From Arion vulgaris (taxonomy: Eukaryota; Mollusca; Gastropoda; Stylommatophora; Arionidae): a DNA stretch of 64,000 nt. The stretch's first letter is position 1; the number at the start of each line of letters is the position of its first letter. Shown in pieces: positions 1 to 10,057 of this stretch. Where the stretch lies: positions 33,880,066 to 33,944,065 of the forward strand of contig CM036765.1 in assembly GCA_020796225.1 (NCBI GenBank). The letters run 5' to 3'. The position numbers and the translations under genes were made by a program. A model generated the notes under the pieces. The model saw only the letters and a list, made by a program, of their open reading frames with translations, did not search any database and was not told where the DNA came from.

Positions 1-42
1 GTGGGTAACTTCTACCTATGATTTTCTTTATCTATACGCAAT

Positions 43-80
43 AATCCTAGGGGTCTCATTTTCCAAAGACCCCTAGGATT
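43..80. repeat. 14-bp perfect inverted repeat, 10-nt loop
   Basis: AATCCTAGGGGTCT (43-56) and its exact complement AGACCCCTAGGATT (67-80). It lies at the 5' edge of the SINE A remnant and replaces the tRNA head seen in other copies. Confidence 0.8.
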
Positions 81-215
81 GTTGCTGGAGCTACGGAGTT
101 CGTGCTTTCTGCAATACTCTCGATAGGGGGCGTGCCATTTCTGCTGAGAGGGACCGAACCATATGAGGTAAAACCCGGTGCATTGAAGTCAATCCTTCGG
201 ATTTTAAACCCTTTT
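46..215 (+). repeat. SINE family A, copy lacking its tRNA head
   Basis: It contains the family core 'GAGCTACGGAGTTCGTGC', then GGTAAAACCCGGTGCATTGA and an AATCCTTCGG...TTTAAACCC(T)n 3' end. The same order is seen in the full copy at the other end of the window (63373-63146, minus). The tRNA-like 5' part is missing here. A perfect 14-bp hairpin precedes the core. Confidence 0.75.
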
Positions 216-659
216 TTTTTAAATAATCATCCTACTTGTTTTTGTAAATGTTCGCTGCTTTGAACAAAACCAAATGATATAAATATTTTTTAAATCTTAT
301 TTTCCCTTGTTTATGTAAAACTTTATGTAAAATTTATGTTTTCCCTTATTTATGTAAAACTACTTTACTTGTTCCGGATGTATTGTCTTATAGTTCAGTT
401 TTACTGCAGCCCATTGTCTCATGTAATTTGGAGCGGATTACTTCAAATTATAATCTGGTCTCTCGCGATCACCACCCAGACCGATGTACCAGATCTCCCA
501 TAAATTCTATTCATGTGGAAATCTGATTCATGCAGCTTTAGCATTGGTGTGTTTTACGTCACATCTTCATCACCATTTGGAGCTCTGGTGCTTATCCTTC
601 GTTCAGACAGCGTTTACTCGGTTCGCTCTCCGTTCTGTAGCCATCTAGTGTTTTTACTG
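216..659. other. AT-rich sequence, nothing recognised
   Basis: Apart from T-rich runs and a repeated 'TTATGTAAAAC' word (313-360), I see no gene, tRNA or repeat boundary here. Confidence 0.6.
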
Positions 660-778
660 TGTGGGGTAGCTAGCCCCACGTCCACCCTCCTTAGTCGCCT
701 CTTACGACATGCGTGACGGGTAACAGTGGTTCTATTCTTTACACCCCAATTTGGGCCCGGTAACCACTCGAGCGGTAA
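660..778 (+). repeat. SINE family C (subfamily X) 3' part
   Basis: It has the family hallmark TCGCCTCTTACGACATGCGT, then CAGTGGTTCTATTCTTTACA and GGGCCCGGTAACCACTCG. Better-preserved copies lie at 55165-55412 (plus) and 48548-48812 (minus). The 'CTTACGACATGC' block is widespread in molluscan SINEs. I believe it belongs to one of the conserved SINE central domains, but I cannot name which. Confidence 0.7.
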
Positions 779-950
779 TTTGGTCTGAGATGTCAAGAGA
801 CAAATAGCATACTAGAAACGTTATGAAAAAACAAGGGCTAACACAACCATTGCAGAACAATTGGGACAACAATAAGAACAAATTTCCCACCACATTTCCC
901 AAGCTATATAGACAAGTTATAGACAACACTCACTCATTTCCAAACGATAT

Positions 951-1505
951 CCAATAACCTTTGGGAAGTATCTTCACATCTGATAGTAGGCTGGACAGAG
1001 AGATCGAAACTAGAATCCAGCAAGCCAACAAAATTACATACCAACTTACTCCAATCTTGAAACACCCAGCAATTCCAGTAGAGACTAAAAGACAGATTAT
1101 AAATGCAATCTTCACCCAAATACTGTGCTACCAGTGCCAATAATGGGCACTGACAAATGAACAAGAAAAAAAATTATTACCACATGCGAAATGAGATGCT
1201 TGAGGAAAGCGGTAAATAAAACAAGAAGAGACCATATAAGAAATGAGGAAATTAGAAGAACAGTCAGAATACCTTCTATTAGATTCATTGAAAAACAGAG
1301 ACTCAAATTGTTTGGTCACTTGATGAGAACGAACCCGAATACACCAGTTGCAAGAGTGTACAACCTGAAAATTGAATCATCAAGCGGAAGGTCAAACCAA
1401 GAAAAATTGGATTTATGGAGTTACAGACATCATAAAATGCCACAATACCATGGCCTATCAAGCGACTGAGCGTGCACTATCTCGGAAACCGATCATCAGT
1501 TAAAC
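951..1505 (+). pseudogene. LINE reverse transcriptase C-terminal remnant
   Basis: The first frame reads LGSIFTSDSRLDREIETRIQ, the RT thumb/connection region of a non-LTR element. After a stop and frameshift, a second frame gives MRCLRKAVNKTRRDHIRNEE and then 'FIEKQRLKLFGHLMR', the usual post-RT segment. It is 5'-truncated and broken by stops. Related fragments with the same C-terminal layout occur near 6.0-6.4, 18.6-19.0, 32.0-32.8, 41.2-42.1 and 49.8-50.7 kb. Confidence 0.85.
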
Positions 1506-1599
1506 CGGCTACACCTAACGGCCAAAAAAAAAAAAAATCAAAACAATGCAGAGAAGGGGGTGAAAGATGATCTTTTTCAGAATTACCAGTTTAGCTTTG

Positions 1600-1805
1600 T
1601 AGTGTGAACGACGTTCTTAGTTCGAATCACGCTGCGGACAATTTGGTTGCAAATTGTTTCGAGTGGATTTTTACAAAAAGACGATGACACCACACGTTCA
1701 GAAAGCAATGGCAAATTACTGAATGTAATAATGCCTAGAAAAATCACAAACAGTGTTAAAAAGCTTCGGTTGATTCGCAAAGTCCTGTAAAGGATATGCA
1801 ATTAA
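1600..1805 (+). repeat. SINE family D copy
   Basis: A degraded tRNA-like head with B-box-like TAGTTCGAATCAC is followed by the family body: TTCAGAAAGCAATGGCAAAT, a 'CTAGAAAAATCA' block and 'CTGTAAAGGATATGC'. The same order is found at 17265-17500 (plus) and 56610-56808 (minus). Confidence 0.75.
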
Positions 1806-2540
1806 CTAATGTGCCAGGTAATGCTTTTTCTAAACGTTTGGCACTCTCTTATCGGTATTGATCAAATCTTGACAAATGTTTATAATCGCAATGGGCACTT
1901 GCGTACCATTCTTTCTGCTGAGTCATCTACGACATTCATTGCTTTATAAAACTTGTGTTTCTGTGCCGTGTATGTCTATTTGTTTCGCAGTTACCTGCAT
2001 ATAGATTTTCTCTTCACTCTTCTCGCGCGTCCTGATAAACGGTACTTGTTACGTCATGGCGCAGTTTACAACGAGGTCAATTCATCTTGAGCTTTTCTAG
2101 TCAAACATTTTCATCACATAATTTTTGATGGCGGGTTTGTCTTTTCTTTTTTATATCTACCCGCATATCCAGACTGTAGAGATGAAGCTTGTTACCGATG
2201 TCACCAATTGGGTTTGAAGTAGGGCCTTTATCCGCGGATCCTGACGTGTAACTCCTTCTCTGTCTTGTACCACATACAGTTTTCAATTAAGTCAGTACAT
2301 ACGATTTTATCTGTATTTTTGTTTAACATTCGGGTTCGTATATATTGTAATGTATACTGAATTAGCATGTACGCTGGCTTTAAGTCATCTGAAAAAATAC
2401 AGTGAGCCAGTATATCCGCTCAGAAAAACAAATTGGTTAATTATATTTTGACAATGAAGGCATATCCTTTATTGTTATGGAAATGTCGCAATCGTTCACA
2501 TGCTCATGATGATAGTGGGTCAAAAATGGGTTCAGCGGTG
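1806..2540. other. Unannotated stretch
   Basis: No coding exon or repeat recognised. A 61-aa minus frame at 2101-2286 has no known motif. Confidence 0.5.
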
Positions 2541-2815
2541 ATGGACTTCTTCTTCGAACACTCATATCGACAACTTGTTAACCACCTCTGTGTGATTTGT
2601 GTGTGATCTGAGCCTAAGAGCGATTGTACATTGTATCAGTTATGCGCCTACAAGTAGGCCAGCACATCCGATTTCTGCGCTGTCTTTTATTTACTAGGGT
2701 AGCATCCATAGGGCCTACATAGTCGCCTCTTACGATATCCATTGTAGGTCACAGTGGTACTATTTTTGCTTCCCTTGCGGGCCCAGGCATCCCACGGGCA
2801 GGTGAAGGACTAAAT
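2541..2815 (+). repeat. SINE family C (subfamily Y) copy
   Basis: It runs from CTTCTTCTTCGAACACTCAT through 'ACAAGTAGGCCAGCACATCC' to the shared TCGCCTCTTACGA block and GGGCCCAGGCATCCCACGGG. Homologous copies lie at 15165-15400 and 48897-49160, all on the plus strand. Confidence 0.75.
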
Positions 2816-2944
2816 TCATTGCATTGGGTTTCCACGTATGGCTGGCTCAGTTACTCACCGCCAAAATGGCACAAAACCTGCTGAAAATATTGCACAAAGT
2901 ACAAACTCTGTAGATCCATCAACAATCCTAGGTATCTACAGGGA

Positions 2945-3195
2945 CAAAATGCACTCGTGAACTACAGTTAACTCTAGATAACTAGGCCAGACAACTGACT
3001 CAGGGTTCCCTGACCTAGATCAGAAAAAGTGGCCGGAAAATATAGAGGTTTAATAGAACAATGCAAGCTTTTTGCAATTTTACTCAATTCTGTGAGTCTA
3101 TGGTTATTTATTGGTGAAAATATTCATAATATTGATATTCCTTATTGTTAAACTTAACTTGTATAATAAAACTTCGAGTTAGCATTTTGTGTTCC
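2945..3195 (+). repeat. Dispersed repeat R1, copy 1
   Basis: A non-coding segment with a second copy at 52340-52585. Shared blocks include AACTCTAGATAACTAGGCCA, TTTTTGCAATTTTACTCAAT and GTGAGTCTATGGTTATTTAT in the same order. I see no terminal repeats and no coding potential. Confidence 0.75.
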
Positions 3196-3689
3196 ACTAC
3201 CTTCAGAACGCAAGGCAAACAGCTTAACCACTTCGCCCTCCTAGAGTGTGAGGATGCGAGGTCCAAACCAAACTAAGTGGTGGTGATGATGATGAGCAAG
3301 TCGTTCCTGTCTCAAGTTTTTTGTTAGCGCAGACAGACCCCAGTTGCGTTTTTGTGTATAGTTTGACCGATGTGGTATTTGTATGGCAGGCCGATCAAAC
3401 AATGTTGATCTATCCCGTCATGCTTTTACAGTTAACGGTAAGTCTTATTAAGTAAGTCACCACTGTAGCATTGTTCAAAAAGAGCACATGACATGACATA
3501 GGTCATGCTGAGAATGACATGTTAATTGGTCTCCTCAAACCAATCATATAGTATGTATTGCTTCTCTCTGGCTGGTGATATTTTTTATATTATTGCTAGT
3601 CGTGTGTGCTTAAAATCACATGGACAGCGAAGAAAACAAATGATAAGGTTTTAATAGAAGTCTGAACAAAAATAAACCTGATCAAAAGA
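3196..3689. other. Unannotated stretch with a possible tRNA-like relic
   Basis: On minus, GCGAAGTGGTTAAGCTGTTT (near 3208-3235) resembles a SINE A box, but no B box follows at the right distance. The rest is AT-rich with no recognised element. Confidence 0.4.
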
Positions 3690-3915
3690 ATAAGGCAATC
3701 AATGCTCTTCAGGCATATTATGCGAAGAGGAGGTTTAGAATATTTGGTGACGGGTAAATTACAGAGGAGAGATTATGCAAGGCAGAAGATGTTGGATGGT
3801 CTGAAATCGTGGTTCGACTAAATATCGGCGTCAGAACTGACTAACTGCACCAGGGAGAGAGTTATGGAGAGACATGATCGCCTACGCCTCATGGCACAAC
3901 ACTCGATTGATTGAG
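3690..3915 (+). pseudogene. LINE C-terminal fragment
   Basis: The plus frame reads 'RRGGLEYLVTGKLQRRDYARQKMLDGL' in two parts, then 'RERVMERHDRLRLMAQHS'. These match the terminal segment of non-LTR reverse transcriptase proteins (charged linker followed by a W/R-rich 'ATRDRDxWR' type motif). Stops and drift show that it is dead. Confidence 0.65.
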
Positions 3916-4084
3916 CCCTTTATGTTAGGATATAATATGTAAAGATTAATGTCCACCCAGATCAGTTGGATTTTTTCTTACTTTAGCTTCACATAGGTTG
4001 AATAGATTACACAAGCAATTGAGCAGAGGGAACCCTGACAACAGTTCCGAGTATTGCTCATAGATTAGTATCATGTGATAATTA

Positions 4085-4152
4085 TAACATTATATGGGGT
4101 AAAACCTGGTGTAATGAGGTCAGTTCTTCGGCTTTAGACCCTTTTTTAAAAT
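4085..4152 (+). repeat. SINE family A 3'-end fragment
   Basis: TATGGGGTAAAACCTGGTGT followed by CAGTTCTTCGGCTTTAGACCC and a T run. Only the 3' end of the family is present. Confidence 0.65.
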
Positions 4153-4259
4153 CATCATGAACAAAGATAGATAGAGCACCTGCGTAATTCAAAATAAATA
4201 AATGCTAAAAGGATCATCCACTGCACGAGGTGCTTAACATTACAAGTGGGAATCGATTA

Positions 4260-4870
4260 AAACTGGGGTCGGCTGTGCAGCTGATACTATTCAGCTGGTG
4301 TGCAGGCTCAAGAATATTGACCCTAGTAAGGAATGGATAACAACAGGTATATAGCATAACATTGGAAGTATTGGTGGTGGCTAAGATACTACTCTGGCTT
4401 GAGTGACAGAACTACTCATGTGTGCATTCTCAGTGATTCATTTGAATATGATCCGGAAGATGGAGGCTGGTTCGGTATGCAGACAATGGACTGAATCACT
4501 ACAAGGGTCAACAATTTACAGAATTACATTCATCTTAGTTCCAGGACATATGGATGTTGATGGAAATGAGAGAGAAGACAACTGGCTGGCTCTGCCACCA
4601 TATGGGAGGGAGAAAGGTGCCAGTCAATGGATAGAGCTGACATTTGAAATGCCCTCATAGAGTATGGCCACAAAGAGGACTTTCATCTAAACCAGTCTAC
4701 TTCAACAGCTAGATTGCAAGATTTGGATTTAAGTGATCAAAAAAGAGCAGCACTACAGGCTTATGTGTAGGCTCATCAATTAACAATGAACTGGAACTGT
4801 TGCAGACGTTGTGAAGGCGATTGGAACGCCTATGGACATGTCCAGAGTGCAATGAAAATATTTCAAACAG
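4260..4870 (+). pseudogene. LINE RNase H / C-terminal remnant
   Basis: The frame 'ITFILVPGHMDVDGNERED' is the RNase H motif VPGHxGVxGNExAD of I/Jockey-group LINEs. Downstream 'RLWTCPECNE' matches the C-terminal knuckle found in other copies here ('EHLWTCPKC' on minus 31010-31290). There are multiple frameshifts. Confidence 0.75.
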
Positions 4871-5519
4871 AAACTGATCACGAACAGCTGTTGAACCATT
4901 CCTCATGCACTTCAGCTTTCTATATAGACTGGTAGTGAATACCCTCCTCTCCAGTCCCTTTCTCATGGATAGAACGAGAAAGCCCATTCAGCAGAAGAAC
5001 AAACTAAACCCCCAGAGAGTGATAGCAATGGTGTCCAGTAAGAAGTGTTTTATAACAGTCTCCTTAGCAATCATTGAAATCCAAACAAGTATACATTAAA
5101 AATGACACTTGAACACATCTTAAAAGAGAATGACATCAAAAATTTAATTTCTGTTTCCAAACACATACACATCATGTGTACTTGTAAATAATAAGAAATA
5201 TTCTGAATTCTTTAACACTCAAACATATACAAGATATTAGACATATATGTCACTAGATTAACAGACACATTGACAGCACTGTCAAGCAGACAGATATTAA
5301 TATTTCATTATTTACTCAAACACATACATATGGATTGGCATACATGGATTTCCACAAACTCCTGTCCCTAAGAGTAGTCTATCAATTCCAATGATGTCAT
5401 GGAGCTAGGTTGACCATTGTTTTCTCTATCTTCTTACCCATCTTTCTTCTTCCAATAATTTTGCCAGTTGTCATGTGCTTCACCATAATATGAACAAGAA
5501 ATGAAAGGGCAGATAAACT

Positions 5520-5790
5520 AGCAAGAGCGGCATCCATTGTAAGAGTGGTAGAAGTATAGATAAGACAATCATAAATGCCTTCAACTTCACATATCTCGAT
5601 GCAGGACTGCTTGATTGGGGGTTTAGTGTGGACAAGAACGCCAGGCAGAGAGATTAGATCTGCTAACCAACTTCCCTTGGGTACAGGGAGTGTGAAACAT
5701 TCAGATTCCTGTTGCATTGGAGGAAGGAGCATGTATGGACTTGTCTAAAGTGCAATGATGTCAATCTGGAGAATAATTAACTAACTCATC
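5520..5790 (+). pseudogene. LINE C-terminal fragment (WTC.KC type)
   Basis: The plus frame contains 'EHVWTCLKCNDVN', the terminal cysteine motif of the same LINE family as 4260-4870. The 111-aa ORF on the opposite strand is treated as its shadow. Confidence 0.6.
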
Positions 5791-5999
5791 ACAATATGCC
5801 AGAAAAATGATGATTGTATACAATGTTTACAAAATACTCTCTTTGTCTGTTGACTTCTCTCAACACACTGGTATTAGTATTGTCTGTATAACTCACCTTT
5901 ATATGTCAGAACTAGCACAAAATCTAGTGATTTATCAAGATATAGATAGATGTAGCTCTCTTGCTTTCACTTCCATAGACAAAGACTATCAAACATCTC

Positions 6000-6445
6000 A
6001 CTGACAGCTAAACAACAGATGATCAACAGCATATGCATGCCTACTTTGTGTTACCAGAGCCGAAAATGAGCAAAGAACTGTAGCAAAAATATACATATGA
6101 AATGTGATGATTATGAAAAGTTACCAACAAAACCAGAAAAGACAAGTCTCCAAAATCAGCATAAGAAAGAAAGTTGGCACAGAACTTTGCTTGAATTATA
6201 CTGAGAAACAAAGAATGAAGTGATTTGGCAGCTTAATAAGAATGCAACCAAACTGTATACAGTCTTCTACAACAGAACATCGGGAAAGAAGACAGGAAGA
6301 CCACAATAAAGGGGATTAGATAGCATAGCAGAATCCCGTCAAAAAAGCAAAAATAACTATTACCTAAGCCACTAGAGCAGTGCAAGACAAAAAAAACCAG
6401 AAAACCAAGACACTGGACAACAACCTGGTAACAGTGTGGTGACAA
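6000..6445 (+). pseudogene. LINE post-RT segment remnant
   Basis: The plus strand retains 'CMPTLCYQSRK' and 'YTEKQRMKWFGSLIRMQP' (with frame changes), then a GRPQ-type basic linker. The same segment order is seen on minus at 18600-19015. No intact frame survives. Confidence 0.6.
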
Positions 6446-6639
6446 AATAAGAAGACAATGACTACTTGTATATGATGTCCTTTAGTTTCAGGATGATGAA
6501 TCTATCTGGTATATTGGTTATTTCTCAGCTACTGATGTTATCATAATTCTGAGATATTTGATTTTGCATTATAATTACACAATCACACATATATACATAC
6601 CATCATAACACCTGAATAGAAGTATGAACAGAGCTGATA

Positions 6640-6870
6640 TCAATGCGGACGCTCTCAATTGTGTGACATGGGCGGGTCTCAGACACTGGACGAGTTCGAG
6701 AATTAGGCGTTAAGTGTGGACATGCCAGACGTGTCGTCTTCATGGTGAGAGAGAAGATATAGTAATCAACTTCTCATGGGTACGGTGAGCAAATGGACTT
6801 TAGGATGGCTGCTGCAGCGAGGACAGAGCATGCATGGAATGCCCAATGTGCCGTGAGCTCGATCGCATAA
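6640..6870 (+). pseudogene. LINE C-terminal fragment, third copy of the same family
   Basis: A degenerate 'EHAW..QC' motif preceded by a charged linker, in the same relative order as 4260-4870 and 5520-5790. This is the third decayed 3' end of this family in 2.6 kb. Confidence 0.45.
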
Positions 6871-6882
6871 CATAACACCTGA

Positions 6883-7045
6883 TGTCTTCATTACTAAACC
6901 GTTTTTTCTTGATACTTTCAGAACTATGTGTATAGTCTCTGTGGTGACTAGTTTTCTTCATCTATCTACCGTTTGATATCAACGCCCAGGTTTGGCACTG
7001 ATATCAGATAACATGATGTCGGGAGAAAGATCGTGTAGGGCATAG
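6883..7045 (-). pseudogene. LINE post-RT fragment
   Basis: The minus strand resembles the segment at 8390-8640 ('YQ.QTW.L.SNNRRKL.TTEMKCL'). Shared blocks include CGTTTGATATCAACGCCCAG against a similar block at 8521-8540. Confidence 0.55.
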
Positions 7046-7249
7046 CAAGCCGACAGTGGTATAATTTAAAATATTACACACAACAATTGTATATTGATTC
7101 TAGTTGATAAAAAATAAGCTCAACATAAGCAATATATCTTAGCTGTCAGACCTCCATGTGTTCTGCATGACAGCTGGTCAACAATGATTGAACTAACAAA
7201 ATTATCCAGACAAGACTGGATACACTAAAATTGTGTAAGCAACAGCAGG

Positions 7250-7535
7250 CTTTTCTCTTCCACCATTTACTTCTTTATAGAAGTGTTGGGGGGGAAATGT
7301 AGTGATCTTATAATTTGTAAGCTGTTATTAATTTTCTTAAGGCTGTTCTTGATACCACCACTCCATCTTTTGCGTGGTCTTCCTCTTGCTCTGTATTGGT
7401 TATACTTTTTCTGAATGGCAAGCGATACCAAGTTTGTGGTAGGCGAATGTGGTGTGCTATGATACAGCAGGCTAAATGTACAAAAGAATTGATATAATTC
7501 ATGGATCTTCTATTCTGTGTCCTTCCTGGGGGCAT
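7250..7535 (-). pseudogene. LINE C-terminal fragment with hairpin 3' tail
   Basis: The minus frame has 'PPGRTQNRRSMNY' and 'LPQTWYRLPFRKSI', typical basic post-RT sequence. The 3' end carries ACTTCTATAAAGAAGT, a perfect 5-bp stem with a 6-nt loop, then AATGGTGGAAGAGAA. The same tail occurs at 49649-49697. Confidence 0.6.
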
Positions 7536-8159
7536 TTGAGTTCAGTCAGTCAGGATAAAAGAACCAAATGTATGGGAGACAGCTTGTCCTTTATCAACAA
7601 CAAGATGCTCTTGTAAAGCTGCACAAAGAGAAGATGAAGAACAAGAAAGTTAGAATTACAAAGAAAAGAAATAAGACATTGGGAAGTATGGTAAGAAGAT
7701 GAAGGATAAATGTGGCAAGATTGAGGATGAAATTTACAGAAATGGATGGTAAGAAAGTGATATGGGACAGTGAAACAAAAAAACATATTTTTATTGCATA
7801 CTCAGACGACACATAATATTGCAATGTGTTATATTTCTCATACAAATGTATATCCATGAAGTAATTTACAATCAACTGCAGTTCAATATATTTGTATGAT
7901 ACAATTTTGCAACAGTTTCAGTTATACATCTCAATGATACTGCTAACATCATCTCTGTATAAAAATTTGGTAGATTGTGGTAGCATAATAAATGGTAAAC
8001 ACTAACAACAACAAAATCAACAATGAAGTGATGACAAGCGACTAACAAGAAATAATATATTGACATAGGCTAAGCCAGGCATTGGAAGTAGTAACAACCT
8101 GAATAAACCTTGTCAAACAAAAGTATATCTGAAGCCATAACAAAAACTTTGTCTTCTTT
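7536..8159. other. Unannotated AT-rich stretch
   Basis: Overlapping minus ORFs here are hydrophobic, antisense to AGAAG/AAGAA-rich sequence, and look spurious. No element recognised. Confidence 0.5.
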
Positions 8160-8640
8160 CTAATCATTTATGGTCACACAGCATCAAGATAAGAGATTTC
8201 TAGAACTAACTTGTGTGAGCGCTTCATAAATAGTGTTTTTCACTGCCGGCGTTATTTCTGAGGCCCACCTTTAGCTTGGACGGCCGTTTTCTTTGTATCC
8301 ACTGTATCAGCAGAGTAACATTGCTCTATGAGGTGCACTGTCTGTTGGTAATCTGTTTATGTGGCCGAACTATTTCATTTGTTGTTTCTTGAGGAAGTTC
8401 AGTACTGATGCTGTACCCACTTTTCATCCCCGATGTCTTGATTTCTAACCTGGTCCCTTCTTGATACTCCCATCATTCTGTGTAGACATTTCATCTCTGT
8501 CGTGAGTAGTTTTCTTCTATTGTTCGATGTCAGCGTCCAGGTTTGGTACTGATAGCATAATGTTGGAAGAAAGATTGTGTTGCACAATGCTATTTTAGGG
8601 TTCATAGTGACATAATTGCATTTCAAAATTGATACCATTT
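8160..8640 (-). pseudogene. LINE post-RT segment and 3' end
   Basis: The minus frame includes 'CNTIFLPTLCYQYQTWTLTS' and 'RRKLLTTEMKCLHRMMGVSR', the conserved thumb/post-thumb region of this LINE family. Downstream, 'CCGTCCAAGCTAAAGGTGGG' leads to the family 3' end. Copies with the same words lie at 41236-42130 (plus) and 49840-50690 (minus). Confidence 0.8.
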
Positions 8641-9146
8641 GTCATATGATTTGATTTATTACATGTTGTATTTCGTTAGTTATTCTTTCATTTGCTGAAC
8701 AAAAGGTATCTAAAGTCTTTGACTTACCTTATAACAATAATTAAACACCAAAACATAGCAACGTGTCGCAAACATCTACAAGAAATACACCAACACTATA
8801 TAGATGCCTGATGGAATTATCAAATGCTTAGGTAGATCAAAGTCATGGTTAGCATGGCATCATGATTACAAAAGTCCTGAGATGGTGACATAAGTCAATA
8901 TTATGAAATCTCTAGATGGTAAATAGTCATCATAATTATAAAATCTCTAAATGATCAAAACTTTAAGGATGTCGACCAAAGTCTTGATTATCAAATCTCC
9001 ATACTGTTGATGATAAAAGTGAAAGTTATCAAAACAAAAATTGGCTACATATTAATGAAACACTTCTCATGTGAATTCTAACTCCTTATATTGTTGTAGC
9101 AAATGATATATATAATATATTCCACTGACTTGTTATATTTTACATA
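8641..9146. other. Unannotated AT-rich stretch
   Basis: There are weak repeats of 'AAATCTCTA' and 'TGATCAAA' words near 8870-9000. No coding signal. Confidence 0.5.
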
Positions 9147-9271
9147 GATCCTGCAAGTAACTTCTCCATACCGTTCTGTCCTGGGAAACTTGCTCAATCT
9201 CCTCCATGGAATTGAGTCAGATACTTCTTGCCTCTGTAAGAAATGTTGTTTTAGGGTTTCCCTAGGGTGTC

Positions 9272-9272
<1 letters not shown>
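9147..9272 (-). pseudogene. LINE 3'-region fragment
   Basis: It shares the order of blocks ('CTCCATGGAATTGAG', 'CTCTGTAAGAAATG', 'AGGGTTTCC') with 54519-54690 and resembles antisense LINE linker sequence. It is short and highly diverged. Confidence 0.4.

Positions 9273-9306
<34 letters not shown>
9272..9306. repeat. (TA)n microsatellite
   Basis: An uninterrupted TA dinucleotide run. The 63-aa frame read through it as YIYIYI is an artefact. Confidence 0.95.
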
Positions 9307-9313
<7 letters not shown>

Positions 9314-10057
9314 CATATTTTGTCTATCTGTCAGTTGTCAGAAAACCAGAGTGATCAAGGCCACACTGAAGCACCCAGTTGTGGCTCAAGGTCCCAAAAA
9401 TCTGATGAAACGGATGTCTCTGGATGCAAGTGGCAAACACATTTTTCAGGGTGAATGAAGAAGACAATGAAAGGAGACAGTCTTTTGGATACAGTAATTT
9501 AGTCAGCCATAGGTTTCTAATTTCTGTCAATTATATTTTTGGGAAAAATAATTTGTAAAGTGAGTCAATGCTTGGCCAAGACAAATATTTATAACACTGA
9601 TGTGGAATGTTATATCCATGGAATTCTTAACATTCTTCTTCTGTAAAAACCGTGTCTGTTACCTCAAGTAATTTAATTTATCCCCTGACTCACTTCCATG
9701 TGTTAGGACTAGCTCTACGTGGTATTTTTTCTTATATCTATAGCACAATGACTGGTAGAATATGTTGATTTTCCTAAATGCTATAAATAATTTTCACTTT
9801 ACAAAGTATTGTCAACTTGATAAGCACAGTCCAACACAGACAATATTAACATGAAGTCATTTTAAATATACATGGTTCGTTGTACTTTTATGTAGTCTAT
9901 TACATGCTTAATGTCAAATCTTACTTGCTGCATAATGTTTGAAGCATATTTGTCTTTGTATGTTGGCTTCAGAATATATATTCTGTGTATTGTATATCTA
10001 TAAAGTCTAGTATAACTAATAAATTAGTGATGCACTACACAGGAACTAGACTAGCTA
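9307..10057. other. Unannotated flank left of the Tc1/mariner element
   Basis: AT-rich. A 63-aa and a 68-aa frame overlap antiparallel at 9324-9530 without recognisable motifs. Confidence 0.5.

Noticed and set aside
43..80. Hairpin as a bacterial-type terminator
   Set aside because: Eukaryotic context, no adjacent gene. It belongs to the edge of a SINE relic.
5397..5732. 111-codon minus frame
   Set aside because: The plus strand carries a LINE terminal motif (EHVWTCLKC) over the same bases. No recognisable motif on minus.
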